A stretch of DNA of 64,000 bases from Enterobacter sp. C2 (GTDB lineage Bacteria > Pseudomonadota > Gammaproteobacteria > Enterobacterales > Enterobacteriaceae): assembly GCF_019880405.1 (NCBI RefSeq), contig NZ_CP082269.1, forward strand, positions 2,728,001-2,792,000, in the 5' to 3' direction. A program made the translations under genes and the position numbers. Positions 1 through 12,387 of this stretch are shown here, piece by piece. The notes under the pieces are model-generated. The model saw only the letters and a program-made list of their open reading frames with translations. It did not search any database and was not told the origin of the DNA. Position 1 is the stretch's first letter; each line of letters opens with the position of its first letter.

Positions 1-421
1 TCTCCACGACCTTGCCGGTCAGCTTAGCCGCCATCGCCACGCTGACCAGCTGGCCAAGGATCGCGCGCACGCCCTGTTCAAAGGTATCCATCGATCCCGG
101 CAGCCGCAGGCCCGGCCTCTGCTCTCCCAGCGAGCCAAGGGCGTGAATAATCTCCTGCGGATCGCAGGCGAGATCGAACAGACGCCCCAGCCGGGCCAGA
201 CACGCCTCGGCGACTGGCACCAGCCCATCGCTAAGAGTAACCCGCAGCGTATGGTTAGCCTCGTCCGGCTCGGCGGTGACGATCCCCCGGTGCTCACCTA
301 TCGCAAAACTGCGCACGTAGCGGCCTTCGCTGACCACTTCCACGCCAGTCACCGCACGCGCCTGTAGAAAACCCAACATCCACGCCCAGTCGTAGGGCGG
401 CTTCCAGCTCAGTGTATACAT
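1..421 (-). CDS. alkA: AlkA, DNA-3-methyladenine glycosylase II (5' part, runs off the window)
   Basis: The reverse strand encodes the first 140 residues of AlkA, beginning MYTLSWKPPYDWAWMLGF and running through the conserved stretch GVRAILGQLVSVAMAAKLT at the window edge. AlkA is a helix-hairpin-helix glycosylase that removes alkylated bases (3-methyladenine and others) in base-excision repair. The start ATG at 421 is preceded by a GAGGAG ribosome site. The catalytic aspartate and HhH motif lie outside the window. The gene is divergent from yegD, as in E. coli. Identification rests on recognisable N-terminal sequence and synteny. Confidence 0.93.
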   Translation of the reverse strand, partial: MYTLSWKPPYDWAWMLGFLQARAVTGVEVVSEGRYVRSFAIGEHRGIVTAEPDEANHTLRVTLSDGLVPVAEACLARLGRLFDLACDPQEIIHALGSLGEQRPGLRLPGSMDTFEQGVRAILGQLVSVAMAAKLTGKVVE

Positions 422-534
422 GATTACTCCTCTCACTCTTATTTCAGCTTAAGCGCCCCGCCACTTTTTTGCTTTGCTTTCATAACCCTTTCGGCTAAAG
501 TCGCCCCCCTTCTTCACCGGCATGGGGAACTTTC

Positions 535-1884
535 ATGTTTATTGGTTTTGACTACGGCACGGCAAACTGCTCCGTTGCGGTAATGCGCGACGGCATCCCG
601 CAGCTCTTAAAAATGGAAAACGGCAGCACGCTACTGCCGTCGATGCTCTGCGCTCCGACGCGGGAAGCGGTCAGCGAGTGGCTCTACCGCCACCATGACG
701 TCCCCGCCACCGGGAGCGAAACCCAGGCGCTGCTGCGTCGGGCGGTAAGCTTCAACCGCGAAGAAGATATCGAGGTGCTACCGGGCAGCGTGCAGTTTGG
801 GCTTCAATCGCTGCAGCAGTACGTTCAGGATCCGGAAGAGGTCTACTTCGTTAAATCGCCAAAATCCTTCCTCGGTGCCAGCGGCCTGAAGCCGCAGCAG
901 ATCGCGCTGTTTGAGGACCTGGTCTGCGCCATGATGCTGCATATTCGCCAGCAGGCCGAGAGCCAGCTGCCAGAGGCTATCGATCGCGCGGTGATTGGCC
1001 GTCCCATCAACTTCCAGGGGCTAGGCGGCGATGACGCCAACGCCCAGGCGCAGGGGATCCTGGAGCGTGCCGCCAGGCGCGCAGGCTTTAACGAGGTCGT
1101 ATTCCAGTACGAGCCGGTCGCGGCCGGGCTGGATTTTGAAGCCACGTTGCAGTCAGAGAAGCGCGTGCTGGTGGTAGATATCGGCGGCGGGACCACCGAC
1201 TGCTCGCTGCTGCTGATGGGCCCCCAGTGGCACCAGCGCCAGGATCGCGATACCAGCCTGCTGGGGCACAGCGGCTGCCGCGTCGGCGGTAACGATCTCG
1301 ATATTGCGCTGGCCTTTAAGCATCTGATGCCGCTGCTGGGCATGGGTGGCCAGACCGAAAAGGGTATCGCCCTGCCGATCCTGCCGTGGTGGAACGCGGT
1401 AGCCATTAATGACGTCCCAGCCCAGAGTGACTTCTATAGCAGCGCTAATGGTCGCTTGCTCAACGACCTGGTGCGCGACGCCCGGGAAGGAGATAAGGTA
1501 GCGCGGCTGGTGAAGGTGTGGCGTCAACGCCTCAGCTACCGCCTGGTGCGTAGCGCGGAAGAGAGCAAGATTGCCCTCTCCGACAACCTGCAAACCGAGG
1601 CCCGTTTGCCGTTTATCAGCGACGAGCTGGCAACGGCGATTACTCAGGATGGGCTGGAGACCGCCCTCAACCAGCCGCTAACGCGGATCCTTGAGCAGGT
1701 GCAGCTGGCGCTGGCAAGCAGCAATGAGACGCCAGATATTATCTACCTGACCGGGGGCAGCGCCCGCTCACCGCTGATCAAAAAGGCGCTGGCCGACGCC
1801 CTGCCCGGCATTCCGATTGCCGGCGGCGACGATTTTGGCTCGGTCACGGCAGGCCTCGCCCGCTGGGCGCAGGTAGTGTTTTAA
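535..1884 (+). CDS. yegD: YegD, Hsp70-family actin-like ATPase
   Basis: A 449-residue protein with the Hsp70/actin ATPase fold signatures: phosphate-1 loop (FIGFDYGTANCSVAVM at the N-terminus), phosphate-2 loop VVDIGGGTTDCS near residue 215 and the adenosine motif LTGGSARSPLI near residue 405. It is shorter than DnaK (about 640) because it lacks the substrate-binding and lid domains, which is normal for YegD. The cellular role is not established; it is described as a putative chaperone. The start is preceded by GGGGA. It is a single gene between alkA and the mdt operon. Confidence 0.93.
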   Translation: MFIGFDYGTANCSVAVMRDGIPQLLKMENGSTLLPSMLCAPTREAVSEWLYRHHDVPATGSETQALLRRAVSFNREEDIEVLPGSVQFGLQSLQQYVQDPEEVYFVKSPKSFLGASGLKPQQIALFEDLVCAMMLHIRQQAESQLPEAIDRAVIGRPINFQGLGGDDANAQAQGILERAARRAGFNEVVFQYEPVAAGLDFEATLQSEKRVLVVDIGGGTTDCSLLLMGPQWHQRQDRDTSLLGHSGCRVGGNDLDIALAFKHLMPLLGMGGQTEKGIALPILPWWNAVAINDVPAQSDFYSSANGRLLNDLVRDAREGDKVARLVKVWRQRLSYRLVRSAEESKIALSDNLQTEARLPFISDELATAITQDGLETALNQPLTRILEQVQLALASSNETPDIIYLTGGSARSPLIKKALADALPGIPIAGGDDFGSVTAGLARWAQVVF

Positions 1885-1908
1885 AAACGTCCAGCGCATT
1901 CCGCATCC

Positions 1909-1942
1909 GTAGGCCGGGTAAGGCGTAGCCGCCACCCGGCAC
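1909..1942. repeat. REP element
   Basis: Palindromic sequence of the enterobacterial REP type (GTAGGCCGGGTAAGGCG followed by its inverted partner CCACCCGGC). It lies just after the yegD stop. Similar copies occur at several other intergenic positions in this window. Confidence 0.75.
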
Positions 1943-2001
1943 TTTTATGTCCCCGTGGTGCAACGCCCGGCGCATTCAGACGATTCCCTACGGTCTTTCA
2001 T

Positions 2002-2020
2002 ATTTCCTCCATTTTTCTGC
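2002..2020 (+). promoter_or_regulatory. Putative BaeR box upstream of mdtA
   Basis: The stretch ATTTCCTCCATTTTTCTGC, about 65 bp before mdtA, resembles the BaeR binding consensus described for E. coli mdtA and spy (CTCCAT core preceded by a T-run). The core matches but the 3' half is degenerate. Location ahead of an operon that ends with baeSR supports autoregulation. This is inference from motif similarity only. Confidence 0.45.
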
Positions 2021-2082
2021 GGCGTTGCATTACTAAACTAGTATCATTCTGTGAAATGTTTCAGGAAGAGATACGGATAACA

Positions 2083-3327
2083 ATGAAAGGTCGTGTTAAT
2101 GCCCGCTGGGCGATGGTCATCGGCGTGGCGATTGTCGCTATTGCCGCACTTTGGTACTGGCATAGCCACAACAGCACCCAGACTGCGGCAGGCGCACATG
2201 CCCCGCAGGCGGGACGTGGCGCTGCGGGTGGCCGTCGCGGTATGCCGCTGGCACCAGTGCAGGCCGCTACTGCCGTAGAAGGCGAAGTGCCCCGCTATTT
2301 GACCGGCCTCGGCACCATCACCGCCGCCAATACCGTAACCGTGCGCAGCCGCGTTGACGGCCAGCTGATGGCCCTGCACTTCCAGGAGGGCCAGCAGGTC
2401 AAGGCCGGAGACCTTTTAGCAGAGATCGATCCGAGCCAGTTTAAAGTGGCGCTCGCCCAGGCCCAGGGCCAGCTGGCGAAAGACAGAGCCACGCTGGCCA
2501 ACGCCCAGCGCGATCTGGCCCGCTATCAGCAGCTGGTCAAAACCAATCTGGTTTCCCGCCAGGAGCTGGATGCCCAGCAGGCGCTGGTGAGCGAATCTCA
2601 GGGCACTATCAAGGCAGATGAAGCCTCGGTTGCCAGCGCCCAGCTGCAGCTGGACTGGAGCCGCATCACCGCCCCGATTGATGGCCGCGTGGGCCTGAAG
2701 CAGGTCGATATCGGCAACCAGATCTCCAGCGGCGATACCACCGGTATCGTGGTCATTACCCAGACCCACCCTATCGATCTGGTGTTTACCCTGCCGGAGA
2801 GCGATATCGCCACGGTGGTGCAGGCGCAAAAGGCCGGGCAGACCCTCAACGTTGAAGCCTGGGACCGTACCAACAAGCAGAAGCTGAGCGACGGCACCCT
2901 GCTGAGCCTCGACAACCAGATCGACACCACCACCGGCACCATCAAGCTGAAAGCCCGCTTTACCAACCAGGACGACGCTCTCTTCCCTAATCAGTTCGTT
3001 AACGCCCGAATGCTGGTCTCTACCGAGCAAAATGCGGTGCTGATCCCGACCGCCGCACTGCAGATGGGCAACGACGGCCACTTTGTTTGGGTGTTGAACG
3101 AGCAGAATAAAGTGAGCAAGCACACCGTGACGCCTGGCATTCAGAACAGCCAGCAGGTGGCGATCAGCGCCGGGCTGTCGGCAGGCGACCGGGTGGTCAC
3201 CGACGGCATTGACCGCTTAACCGAAGGTGCCCAGGTTGAGGTGGTGACGGCCCAGAGCGCCGATGCCGCCCCTGCCGCGCAGGCGAAAACCCATGGCACG
3301 CGCGCCGCACAGGGAGCCGGTTCCTGA
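2083..3327 (+). CDS. mdtA: MdtA, membrane-fusion subunit of the MdtABC RND efflux pump
   Basis: A 414-residue periplasmic adaptor, nearly colinear with E. coli MdtA (415). It has an N-terminal membrane anchor (residues about 8-25), a lipoyl/barrel-sandwich half-motif ([20 protein letters not shown] near 90), an Ala/Gln-rich coiled-coil hairpin (about 115-190) and a beta-barrel region. The chosen ATG (2083) gives the family N-terminus [10 protein letters not shown]; an upstream in-frame ATG at 2056 would add nine unrelated residues. It bridges the MdtBC inner-membrane pump to TolC for export of bile salts, novobiocin and similar compounds. It overlaps the mdtB start. Confidence 0.97.
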   Translation: MKGRVNARWAMVIGVAIVAIAALWYWHSHNSTQTAAGAHAPQAGRGAAGGRRGMPLAPVQAATAVEGEVPRYLTGLGTITAANTVTVRSRVDGQLMALHFQEGQQVKAGDLLAEIDPSQFKVALAQAQGQLAKDRATLANAQRDLARYQQLVKTNLVSRQELDAQQALVSESQGTIKADEASVASAQLQLDWSRITAPIDGRVGLKQVDIGNQISSGDTTGIVVITQTHPIDLVFTLPESDIATVVQAQKAGQTLNVEAWDRTNKQKLSDGTLLSLDNQIDTTTGTIKLKARFTNQDDALFPNQFVNARMLVSTEQNAVLIPTAALQMGNDGHFVWVLNEQNKVSKHTVTPGIQNSQQVAISAGLSAGDRVVTDGIDRLTEGAQVEVVTAQSADAAPAAQAKTHGTRAAQGAGS

Positions 3328-6300
3328 TGCAGGTGTTACCTCCTAGCGCCACCGGCGGCCCGTCCCGCCTGTTTATTCTCCGTCCGGTCGCCACCACCCT
3401 CTTTATGGTGGCGATCCTGCTGGCGGGGATCATCGGCTACCGTTTTCTGCCGGTCTCCGCCCTGCCTGAGGTGGACTATCCCACGATTCAGGTGGTGACC
3501 CTCTATCCCGGCGCCAGCCCGGACGTAATGACCTCCGCCGTCACCGCGCCCCTTGAGCGCCAGTTTGGCCAGATGTCCGGCCTAAAGCAGATGTCTTCCC
3601 AAAGCTCCGGCGGCGCGTCGGTAGTAACGCTTCAGTTTCAACTCACCCTGGGGCTGGACGTTGCCGAGCAGGAGGTGCAGGCCGCAATTAATGCCGCCAC
3701 CAATTTACTGCCCTCCGATCTGCCTAACCCGCCGGTCTACAGCAAGGTCAACCCGGCGGATCCGCCGATCATGTCGCTGGCGGTGACCTCGACTGCGATG
3801 CCGATGACCCAGGTTGAGGATATGGTCGAGACCCGGGTGGCGCAGAAGATCTCTCAGGTAGCTGGCGTCGGCCTGGTGACGCTTTCCGGCGGCCAGCGTC
3901 CGGCGGTACGGGTGAAGCTTAACGCCCAGGCCATCGCCGCCCTCGGGCTAACCAGCGAAACCGTGCGCACCGCGATTAACAACAACAACGTGAACTCGGC
4001 GAAGGGTAGCCTCGACGGCCCGACGCGGGCGGTGACCCTCTCTGCGAACGACCAGATGCAGTCTGCCGAAGACTACCGCCGCCTGATTATCGCCTACCAG
4101 AACGGGGCACCGATCCGCCTCGGCGACGTGGCAACCATTGAGCAGGGTGCGGAGAACAGCTGGCTGGGAGCGTGGGCCAACACGCAGCAGGCGATCGTGA
4201 TGAACGTTCAGCGCCAGCCGGGCGCCAACATTCTCTCCACTGCCGACAGCATCCGCACCCTGCTGCCTCAGCTTACCGAGAGCCTGCCGAAGTCGGTCAC
4301 GGTGAAGGTCCTGTCGGATCGTACCACCAACATTCGCGCCTCGGTGCACGATACCCAGTTCGAGCTGATGCTGGCCATCGCCCTGGTGGTGATGATCATC
4401 TACCTGTTCCTGCGTAATATCCCGGCGACCATTATTCCCGCCGTGGCGGTACCGCTGTCGCTGGTGGGCACCTTTGCGGTGATGGTGTTCCTCGACTTCT
4501 CGATCAACAACCTGACGCTGATGGCCCTGACCATTGCCACCGGCTTCGTGGTCGATGACGCCATCGTGGTGATTGAGAACATCTCCCGCTATATCGAAAA
4601 AGGTGAGAAGCCGCTGGCGGCGGCGCTGAAGGGTGCGGGAGAGATTGGCTTTACCATTATCTCTCTCACCTTCTCGCTGATTGCGGTACTGATCCCGCTG
4701 CTGTTTATGGGCGATATTGTGGGCCGCCTGTTCCGCGAGTTTGCCGTCACCCTGGCGGTGGCGATCCTGATCTCCGCCGTGGTGTCGCTGACGCTGACCC
4801 CGATGATGTGCGCCCGGATGCTCAGCCATGAATCCCTGCGCAAGCAGAACCGCTTCTCCCGCGCTTCGGAGCGCTTCTTCGACCGGGTGATTGCCGCCTA
4901 CGGCCGGGGGCTGACGAAGGTGCTTAACCATCCGTGGCTGACCCTCAGCGTGGCATTGGGTGCGCTGCTGCTGTCGGTGCTGCTGTGGGTGACCATCCCG
5001 AAAGGCTTCTTCCCTATCCAGGATAACGGCATTATCCAGGGCACCTTGCAGGCCCCGCAGTCGGCATCGTTTGCCAGCATGGCGGAGCGCCAGCGACAGG
5101 TGAGCGATATCGTCCTGAAGGATCCGGCGGTAGAGAGTCTGACGGCCTTTGTCGGCGTCGACGGCACCAACCCGTCGCTGAACAGCGCCCGGCTGCAAAT
5201 CAACCTCAAGCCACTGGATGACCGGGACGATCGCGTCCAGACGGTAATCGCCCGGCTTCAGCAGGCGGTGGCGAAAGTCCCCGGCGTGGCGCTCTATCTT
5301 CAGCCGACCCAGGATCTGACCATCGACACCACCGTCAGCCGCACCCAGTACCAGTTTACCCTGCAGGCCACAACCCTTGAGGCGTTGAGCACCTGGGTAC
5401 CGCAGCTGATGAGCGAGCTGCAAACGCTGCCGCAGCTGGCGGACGTCAGCAGCGACTGGCAGGACAAGGGGCTGGCCGCGTACGTTAACGTTGACCGGGA
5501 CAGCGCCAGCCGGCTGGGTATTACCATGGCCGACGTGGATAACGCCCTCTACAACGCCTTCGGCCAGCGGCTGATCTCTACCATCTATACCCAGGCTAAT
5601 CAGTATCGGGTCGTGCTGGAGCATAACACCGCCGCAACGCCGGGTCTGGCGGCGCTGGACTCCATCCGCCTGACCAGCAGCGACGGCGGCGTGGTGCCGC
5701 TCAGCGCCATTGCCAAAGTGGAAGAGCGCTATACCCCGCTGGCGATTAACCACCTTGACCAGTTCCCGTCTACTACCATCTCGTTTAACGTCCCGGACGG
5801 CTACGCGCTGGGGGATGCGGTGCAGGCCATCGTGGATAGCGAGAAGAACCTCAGCCTGCCGGGAGATATTACCACCCAGTTCCAGGGCAGCTCGCTGGCG
5901 TTCCAGGACGCGCTGGGCAGCACGGTGTGGCTGATCGTTGCCGCGGTGGTGGCGATGTATATCGTGCTCGGCGTGCTCTACGAGAGCTTTATTCACCCCA
6001 TTACCATCCTCTCTACCCTGCCCACCGCCGGGGTGGGTGCGCTGCTGGCCCTGATGCTGGCGGGCAGCGAGCTGGATGTGATTGCCATTATCGGTATCAT
6101 TCTGCTGATCGGTATCGTCAAGAAGAACGCCATCATGATGATCGACTTTGCCCTCGCCGCCGAGCGGGAACAGGGCATGTCGCCCAGGGAGGCGATCTTC
6201 CAGGCTTGCCTGCTGCGTTTCCGGCCGATTTTAATGACGACCCTTGCGGCGCTGCTGGGTGCCCTGCCGCTGATGCTGAGTACCGGGGTGGGCGCAGAGC

Positions 6301-6461
6301 TGCGCCGTCCGCTGGGGATTGGCATGGTCGGCGGCCTGCTGGTGAGCCAGGTGCTAACCCTGTTTACCACACCGGTGATCTACCTGCTGTTTGACCGTCT
6401 GGCCCTGCGGGTTCGCCACCGCTTCCCCCGCCGCGCAGAGCGTGAAGGGGAGGAGATGTAA
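3327..6461 (+). CDS. mdtB: MdtB, RND efflux transporter subunit
   Basis: A 1044-residue RND (AcrB-like) inner-membrane antiporter subunit with the typical layout of TM1, large periplasmic loop, TM2-6, second loop and TM8-12. The proton-relay acidic pair is present as [14 protein letters not shown] in TM4 (Asp410/Asp411). MdtB works as a heteromultimer with MdtC (B2C in E. coli), a known peculiarity of this pump. Its ATG shares one base with the mdtA stop, indicating translational coupling. Confidence 0.98.
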   Translation: MQVLPPSATGGPSRLFILRPVATTLFMVAILLAGIIGYRFLPVSALPEVDYPTIQVVTLYPGASPDVMTSAVTAPLERQFGQMSGLKQMSSQSSGGASVVTLQFQLTLGLDVAEQEVQAAINAATNLLPSDLPNPPVYSKVNPADPPIMSLAVTSTAMPMTQVEDMVETRVAQKISQVAGVGLVTLSGGQRPAVRVKLNAQAIAALGLTSETVRTAINNNNVNSAKGSLDGPTRAVTLSANDQMQSAEDYRRLIIAYQNGAPIRLGDVATIEQGAENSWLGAWANTQQAIVMNVQRQPGANILSTADSIRTLLPQLTESLPKSVTVKVLSDRTTNIRASVHDTQFELMLAIALVVMIIYLFLRNIPATIIPAVAVPLSLVGTFAVMVFLDFSINNLTLMALTIATGFVVDDAIVVIENISRYIEKGEKPLAAALKGAGEIGFTIISLTFSLIAVLIPLLFMGDIVGRLFREFAVTLAVAILISAVVSLTLTPMMCARMLSHESLRKQNRFSRASERFFDRVIAAYGRGLTKVLNHPWLTLSVALGALLLSVLLWVTIPKGFFPIQDNGIIQGTLQAPQSASFASMAERQRQVSDIVLKDPAVESLTAFVGVDGTNPSLNSARLQINLKPLDDRDDRVQTVIARLQQAVAKVPGVALYLQPTQDLTIDTTVSRTQYQFTLQATTLEALSTWVPQLMSELQTLPQLADVSSDWQDKGLAAYVNVDRDSASRLGITMADVDNALYNAFGQRLISTIYTQANQYRVVLEHNTAATPGLAALDSIRLTSSDGGVVPLSAIAKVEERYTPLAINHLDQFPSTTISFNVPDGYALGDAVQAIVDSEKNLSLPGDITTQFQGSSLAFQDALGSTVWLIVAAVVAMYIVLGVLYESFIHPITILSTLPTAGVGALLALMLAGSELDVIAIIGIILLIGIVKKNAIMMIDFALAAEREQGMSPREAIFQACLLRFRPILMTTLAALLGALPLMLSTGVGAELRRPLGIGMVGGLLVSQVLTLFTTPVIYLLFDRLALRVRHRFPRRAEREGEEM

Positions 6462-9400
6462 GTGAAGTTTTTTGCCCTCTTCATTCACCGCCCGGTCGCC
6501 ACGATCCTGATTTCGCTGGCGATTACCCTCTGCGGCATTCTCGGCTTCCGCCTGCTGCCGGTAGCCCCGCTGCCGCAGGTGGACTACCCGGTGATCATGG
6601 TTAGCGCCTCCCTGCCGGGGGCGTCGCCGGAAACCATGGCCTCCTCGGTGGCGACGCCGCTGGAGCGCGCCCTCGGGCGCATCGCCGGGGTCAACGAGAT
6701 GACCTCTTCCAGCTCGCTGGGCAGCACGCGCATCATTCTGGAGTTCAAATTCGATCGCGACATCAACGGTGCTGCGCGAGACGTGCAGGCGGCGATCAAC
6801 GCCGCGCAGAGCCTGCTACCGAGCGGAATGCCGAGCCGCCCCACCTATCGGAAAGCGAACCCGTCCGATGCGCCGATCATGATCCTGACGTTAACCTCCG
6901 ACACCTACTCCCAGGGGCAGCTGTATGACTTTGCCTCGACGCAGCTGGCGCAGACCATCTCGCAAATCGACGGCGTAGGCGACGTTGACGTCGGCGGCAG
7001 CTCCCTGCCTGCCGTGCGAGTGTCGCTCAACCCGCAGGCGCTGTTCAACCAGGGCGTGTCGCTGGACGCCGTACGCAGCGCGATCACGAGCGCCAACGTG
7101 CGCAGGCCGCAGGGCGCTATTGAGGACGGCACCCACCGCTGGCAGCTACAAACCAACGACGAGATCAAAACCGCCGAGGCCTACCAGCCGCTGATCGTTC
7201 ACTACAGCAATGGCGCGGCGGTACGCCTCAGCGACGTCGCCAGCGTCACCGATTCGGTGCAGGACGTGCGCAACGCCGGGATGACCAACGCCAAGCCCGC
7301 GATCCTGCTGTTGATCCGCAAGCTGCCGGAAGCCAATATTATCCAGACGGTGGATAGCATTCGCGCCCGCCTGCCAGAGCTGCAGGAGACGATCCCGGCG
7401 GCCATCGACTTACAGATCGCCCAGGACCGCTCCCCCACCATCCGCGCCTCGCTGGATGAGGTCGAGCACAGCCTGATCATCTCCGTGGCGCTGGTGATCC
7501 TGGTGGTCTTTCTCTTCCTGCGCTCGGGTCGGGCGACGCTGATCCCGGCGGTGGCGGTGCCGGTGTCGCTGATCGGCACCTTTGCCGCCATGTATCTGTG
7601 CGGCTTTAGCCTCAACAACCTCTCCCTGATGGCGCTGACCATCGCTACCGGCTTTGTGGTAGATGACGCCATCGTGGTGCTGGAGAATATTTCCCGCCAT
7701 CTGGAGGCCGGAATGAAACCGCTCCAGGCGGCACTGCAGGGCACGCGGGAGGTGGGCTTTACCGTGCTCTCCATGAGCCTGTCGCTGGTAGCGGTTTTCC
7801 TGCCGCTGCTGCTGATGGACGGCCTGCCGGGCCGCCTGCTGCGGGAGTTCGCCGTCACCCTGTCGGTGGCGATCGGCATCTCGCTGGTGGTCTCCCTGAC
7901 CTTGACGCCGATGATGTGCGGCTGGCTGCTGAAGAGCGGCAAACCGAAAGCGCAAGCTAAGGTGCGGGGCTTTGGCCGCCTGCTGCTCGCCCTTCAGCAG
8001 GGCTACGCTAAATCGCTGAAGTGGGTACTGAACCATACCCGGCTGGTGGGCGTGGTGCTGCTTGGCACCATTGCGCTCAACGTCTGGCTCTATATCGCCA
8101 TTCCGAAAACCTTCTTCCCGGAGCAGGACACCGGCGTGCTGATGGGCGGCATTCAGGCGGACCAGAGCATCTCCTTCCAGGCGATGCGCGGCAAACTGGC
8201 GGACTTTATGAAGATTATTCGCGACGATCCGGCGGTAGATAACGTTACCGGCTTTACCGGCGGCTCACGGGTCAACAGCGGGATGATGTTTATCACCCTG
8301 AAATCTCGTGACCAGCGCAGCGATACCGCCCAGCAGGTTATCGACCGCCTGCGGGTGAAACTGGCGAAAGAGCCGGGGGCTAACCTGTTCCTGATGGCGG
8401 TACAGGATATCCGCGTCGGCGGCCGTCAGTCGAACGCCAGCTACCAGTACGCTCTGCTGTCGGACGATCTCGGCGACCTGCGCGAGTGGGAGCCGAAGAT
8501 CCGCAAGGCGCTGGCGGCCCTGCCCCAGCTGGCGGACGTTAACTCCGATCAGCAGGATAACGGCGCAGAGATGAACCTGATCTACGACCGGGAGACGATG
8601 TCCCGACTGGGCATCAGCGTGCAGGATGCCAACGGCCTGCTCAACAACGCCTTCGGCCAGCGCCAGATCTCAACCATCTACGAGGCGCTCAACCAGTACA
8701 AGGTGGTGATGGAGGTCGATCCGCGCTACACCCAGGATATCAGCGCCCTGGACAAGATGTTTGTGATCAACAGCGAGGGCAAGCCGATCCCCCTCTCTTA
8801 CTTTGCGAAGTGGCAGCCCGCTAACGCGCCGCTGTCGGTGAACCACCAGGGGCTTTCCGCCGCCTCGACCATCGCCTTTAACCTGCCGACCGGCGTCTCG
8901 CTCTCTGAGGCCAGCGCGGCCATTGACCGGACGATGACCCAGCTAGGGGTGCCCTCCAGCGTGCGCGGCAGCTTTGCCGGGACGGCGCAGGTCTTCCAGG
9001 AGACCATGCGCTCCCAGCTGATCCTGATCCTCGCGGCCATCGCCACGGTTTACATCGTGCTCGGCATTCTCTATGAGAGCTACGTCCATCCGCTGACTAT
9101 TCTCTCTACCCTGCCGTCGGCGGGCGTGGGGGCGCTGCTGGCGCTGGAGCTGTTCGATGCCCCCTTTAGCCTCATCGCCCTGATCGGAATTATGCTATTG
9201 ATAGGTATCGTCAAGAAGAACGCCATCATGATGGTCGACTTCGCCCTGGAGGCGCAGCGCACCGGCAACCTGACGCCGCAGGAGGCCATCTTCCAGGCCT
9301 GCCTGCTGCGTTTCAGGCCAATCATGATGACCACCCTGGCGGCGCTGTTTGGTGCCCTGCCGCTGGTGCTGACCTCCGGCGACGGTTCCGAGCTGCGCCA

Positions 9401-9539
9401 GCCGCTCGGGATCACCATCGTCGGCGGCCTGGTGATGAGCCAGCTGCTGACGCTCTACACCACGCCGGTGGTCTATCTCTTCTTTGACCGGCTGCGGCTA
9501 CGTTTTGCCCGCAGACGCCAGCCGCTGTTGAGTGAGTAA
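6462..9539 (+). CDS. mdtC: MdtC, RND efflux transporter subunit
   Basis: A 1025-residue RND subunit, the same length as E. coli MdtC. The proton-relay pair is at Asp401/Asp402 in [17 protein letters not shown]. It starts with GTG immediately after the mdtB TAA, as in E. coli. MdtC is the second component of the MdtBC heteromultimer and is thought to do the substrate binding while MdtB drives proton flux. It is read in the same operon as mdtABD and baeSR. Confidence 0.98.
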   Translation: MKFFALFIHRPVATILISLAITLCGILGFRLLPVAPLPQVDYPVIMVSASLPGASPETMASSVATPLERALGRIAGVNEMTSSSSLGSTRIILEFKFDRDINGAARDVQAAINAAQSLLPSGMPSRPTYRKANPSDAPIMILTLTSDTYSQGQLYDFASTQLAQTISQIDGVGDVDVGGSSLPAVRVSLNPQALFNQGVSLDAVRSAITSANVRRPQGAIEDGTHRWQLQTNDEIKTAEAYQPLIVHYSNGAAVRLSDVASVTDSVQDVRNAGMTNAKPAILLLIRKLPEANIIQTVDSIRARLPELQETIPAAIDLQIAQDRSPTIRASLDEVEHSLIISVALVILVVFLFLRSGRATLIPAVAVPVSLIGTFAAMYLCGFSLNNLSLMALTIATGFVVDDAIVVLENISRHLEAGMKPLQAALQGTREVGFTVLSMSLSLVAVFLPLLLMDGLPGRLLREFAVTLSVAIGISLVVSLTLTPMMCGWLLKSGKPKAQAKVRGFGRLLLALQQGYAKSLKWVLNHTRLVGVVLLGTIALNVWLYIAIPKTFFPEQDTGVLMGGIQADQSISFQAMRGKLADFMKIIRDDPAVDNVTGFTGGSRVNSGMMFITLKSRDQRSDTAQQVIDRLRVKLAKEPGANLFLMAVQDIRVGGRQSNASYQYALLSDDLGDLREWEPKIRKALAALPQLADVNSDQQDNGAEMNLIYDRETMSRLGISVQDANGLLNNAFGQRQISTIYEALNQYKVVMEVDPRYTQDISALDKMFVINSEGKPIPLSYFAKWQPANAPLSVNHQGLSAASTIAFNLPTGVSLSEASAAIDRTMTQLGVPSSVRGSFAGTAQVFQETMRSQLILILAAIATVYIVLGILYESYVHPLTILSTLPSAGVGALLALELFDAPFSLIALIGIMLLIGIVKKNAIMMVDFALEAQRTGNLTPQEAIFQACLLRFRPIMMTTLAALFGALPLVLTSGDGSELRQPLGITIVGGLVMSQLLTLYTTPVVYLFFDRLRLRFARRRQPLLSE

Positions 9540-9571
9540 TTGAGTGAGTAAAGGGTAAAGAGGCAGGTGAA

Positions 9572-10987
9572 ATGACCGATCTTCCGAACCAGGTCCGCTG
9601 GCAGCTATGGATAGTGGCCTTCGGCTTTTTCATGCAGGCGCTGGATACCACCATCGTCAATACCGCCCTGCCCTCGATGGCGCAGAGCCTCGGCGAAAGC
9701 CCGCTGCATATGCATATGGTCGTCGTAGCCTACGTACTGACGGTGGCGGTGATGCTTCCCGCCAGCGGCTGGCTGGCGGATAAGGTTGGCGTGCGCAATG
9801 TCTTCTTCACGGCGATTGTGCTGTTTACGCTGGGATCGCTGTTCTGCGCCCAGGCCAGCACCCTCGACGGGCTGGTGATGGCCCGCGTGTTGCAGGGCGT
9901 CGGCGGCGCAATGATGGTGCCGGTGGGCAGGCTAACGGTGCTGAAGATCGTTCCCCGGTCACAGTATATGGCGGCGATGACCTTCGTCACGCTGCCGGGA
10001 CAGATTGGCCCCCTGCTCGGCCCGGCCTTGGGAGGGATTCTGGTGGAGTATGCCTCCTGGCACTGGATCTTCCTGATTAACCTGCCGGTGGGCATCGTCG
10101 GGGCGATTGCCACCCTCTGGCTGATGCCCAACTACACTCTGCAAACCCGCCGCTTCGATATGCCCGGCTTCCTGCTGCTGGCCTTCGGCATGGCGGCGCT
10201 GACCCTCGCCCTCGACGGCCAGAAGGGGTTAGGTATCTCTACCCTTACGCTTGTGGCGCTGGTGGTTGCGGGCGCGATCGCGCTGGGCGTCTATCTGTGG
10301 CATGCCAGACGCAACGAGGCGGCGCTTTTTCCCCTCGGTCTGTTTAGCACTCGCTCCTTCTCCCTCGGCCTGGCCGGCAGCTTTGCCGGACGCATCGGCA
10401 GCGGCATGCTGCCCTTTATTACTCCGGTATTTTTACAGATCGGGCTGGGCTTCTCGCCGTTCCACGCCGGGCTGATGATGATCCCGATGGTGCTGGGCAG
10501 CATGGGCATGAAACGGATCGTGGTACAGGTAGTTAACCGCGCAGGCTACCGCCGGGTGCTGGTGGCCAGCACGCTGGGGCTGGCGCTGGTGAGTTTGCTG
10601 TTTATGGCAACGGCGCTGGCGGGCCTCTACTACCTGCTGCCGGTGGTGCTGTTCGTGCAGGGGATGATCAACTCGATGCGCTTCTCGACCATGAACACCC
10701 TGACGCTGAAGGATCTGCCGGATGCGCAGGCCAGCAGCGGCAACAGCCTGCTGTCGATGATCATGCAGCTCTCGATGAGCGTCGGCGTCACCGTGGCCGG
10801 GCTGCTGCTGGGCCTGTTTGGTCAGCAGCATCTGGCGACCGACAGCACCCTGGTGCACCACGTTTTCTTTTCCACCTATCTGTGCATGGCGGTGATTATC
10901 GCCCTGCCCGCGCTGGTCTTTGCCCGCGTGCCGAACGATGCCAGCACCAATACCGTGATTGCCCGGCGCAAAAGGAGTGAACAATGA
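9572..10987 (+). CDS. mdtD: MdtD, MFS transporter of the 14-TM (DHA2) type
   Basis: A 471-residue major facilitator with an N-terminal [19 protein letters not shown] motif (motif D1 of drug/H+ antiporter DHA2 proteins) and [16 protein letters not shown] (motif B). The E. coli homologue sits in the same operon but is not needed for MdtABC resistance; it has been linked to iron/citrate export (IceT). Thirty-two bases separate it from mdtC, and its stop overlaps the baeS start by four bases (ATGA). Confidence 0.95.
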   Translation: MTDLPNQVRWQLWIVAFGFFMQALDTTIVNTALPSMAQSLGESPLHMHMVVVAYVLTVAVMLPASGWLADKVGVRNVFFTAIVLFTLGSLFCAQASTLDGLVMARVLQGVGGAMMVPVGRLTVLKIVPRSQYMAAMTFVTLPGQIGPLLGPALGGILVEYASWHWIFLINLPVGIVGAIATLWLMPNYTLQTRRFDMPGFLLLAFGMAALTLALDGQKGLGISTLTLVALVVAGAIALGVYLWHARRNEAALFPLGLFSTRSFSLGLAGSFAGRIGSGMLPFITPVFLQIGLGFSPFHAGLMMIPMVLGSMGMKRIVVQVVNRAGYRRVLVASTLGLALVSLLFMATALAGLYYLLPVVLFVQGMINSMRFSTMNTLTLKDLPDAQASSGNSLLSMIMQLSMSVGVTVAGLLLGLFGQQHLATDSTLVHHVFFSTYLCMAVIIALPALVFARVPNDASTNTVIARRKRSEQ

Positions 10988-12387
10988 AATTCTGGCGTCC
11001 GGGGATCACCGGCAAGCTTTTTTTGGCGATCCTGGCTACCTGCATTGTGCTGCTGATCACCATGCACTGGGCGGTGCGGATCAGCTTTGAGCGCGGCTTT
11101 ATTGACTACATCAAGCACGGCAACGAGCAGCGGCTACAGATGCTTGGCGACGCGCTGGGAGAGCAGTACGAGCTCCACGGCGACTGGCGTTTTCTGCGCA
11201 ACAACGACCGCTTTGTCTTTCAGATCCTGCGCTCTTTTGAGCATGACGGCGACAGCGATCGGCCTGGCCCCGGCATGCCGCCCCACGGCTGGCGCACGCA
11301 GTTCTGGGTGACCGACCAGAGCGGCGATGTGCTGGTGGGCCCGCGCTCGCCGATCCCAAAAGAGGGAACCCGGCGGGCGATAATGGTCAACGGAGCGGAG
11401 GTGGGCTCGGTTATCGCCTCCCCGGTGGAGCGGCTGACCCGCAACACCGACATCAACTTCGACCGCCAGCAGCGGCGCACCAGCTGGCTGATTGTCGGCC
11501 TCGCCACGCTGCTGGCGGCGCTGGCGACCTTTCCGCTGGCGCGCGGTCTGCTGGCCCCGGTAAAACGACTGGTGGAGGGAACGCACCGGCTGGCAGCCGG
11601 GGACTTTACTACCCGCGTCACCACCACCAGCCCGGATGAGCTGGGCAAGCTGGCCCAGGACTTTAACCAGCTCGCCAGCACGCTGGAGAAGAACCAGCAG
11701 ATGCGCCGCGACTTTATGGCCGATATCTCCCACGAGCTGCGTACCCCGCTGGCGGTGCTGCGCGGCGAGCTGGAGGCGATTCAGGACGGCGTGCGCCAAT
11801 TTACCCCCGAGTCGGTGGCCTCCCTGCAGGCTGAGGTGGGCACGCTGACCAAGCTGGTTGACGATCTGCATCAGCTCTCGATGTCCGACGAGGGTGCGCT
11901 GGCCTATCAGAAAGCCCCCATGGACGTGATCACCCTGCTGGAGATCGCCGCCGGGGCGTTCCGGGAGCGCTTCGCCAGCCGGGGGTTAACCCTTAGCGTT
12001 TCGCTGCCGGAGAGCGCCATCGTGTTCGGCGATCGCGACCGCCTGATGCAGCTGTTTAACAATCTGCTGGAGAACAGCCTGCGCTATACCGATGCCGGGG
12101 GTCAGCTGTTGATTAGCGCGAGCGTCAAGCCTGATATCCTGGCGATGACTTTTGCCGACAGCGGCCCGGGCGTCAGCGACGAACAGCTCAGCCGTCTGTT
12201 TGAACGCTTCTACCGCACCGAAGGCTCGCGCAACCGGGCCAGCGGCGGCTCAGGGCTGGGATTGCCTATCTGTGTGAACATTGTTGAAGCCCACGGCGGA
12301 ACCATCGCCGCAGCCCATTCGCCTTTTGGCGGGGTTAGCATTACAGTTGAGCTACCGCTGGAACGCGATTTACCGAGAGATGTATGA
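10984..12387 (+). CDS. baeS: BaeS, envelope-stress sensor histidine kinase
   Basis: A 467-residue sensor kinase: TM1 (about 10-30), periplasmic sensor, TM2 (about 165-185), HAMP linker, H-box [18 protein letters not shown] with the phospho-accepting His250, and an ATP-binding domain with N box ([11 protein letters not shown]), DSGPG and GSGLGLPI. It responds to envelope stress (indole, flavonoids, metals) and phosphorylates BaeR. ATGA overlaps on both sides couple it to mdtD and baeR. Confidence 0.97.
   Translation: MKFWRPGITGKLFLAILATCIVLLITMHWAVRISFERGFIDYIKHGNEQRLQMLGDALGEQYELHGDWRFLRNNDRFVFQILRSFEHDGDSDRPGPGMPPHGWRTQFWVTDQSGDVLVGPRSPIPKEGTRRAIMVNGAEVGSVIASPVERLTRNTDINFDRQQRRTSWLIVGLATLLAALATFPLARGLLAPVKRLVEGTHRLAAGDFTTRVTTTSPDELGKLAQDFNQLASTLEKNQQMRRDFMADISHELRTPLAVLRGELEAIQDGVRQFTPESVASLQAEVGTLTKLVDDLHQLSMSDEGALAYQKAPMDVITLLEIAAGAFRERFASRGLTLSVSLPESAIVFGDRDRLMQLFNNLLENSLRYTDAGGQLLISASVKPDILAMTFADSGPGVSDEQLSRLFERFYRTEGSRNRASGGSGLGLPICVNIVEAHGGTIAAAHSPFGGVSITVELPLERDLPRDV

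Noticed and set aside
3948-5996. 682-codon reverse-strand frame
   Set aside because: It is antisense to mdtB with His/Arg/Gln-rich composition typical of shadow frames in GC-rich coding sequence.
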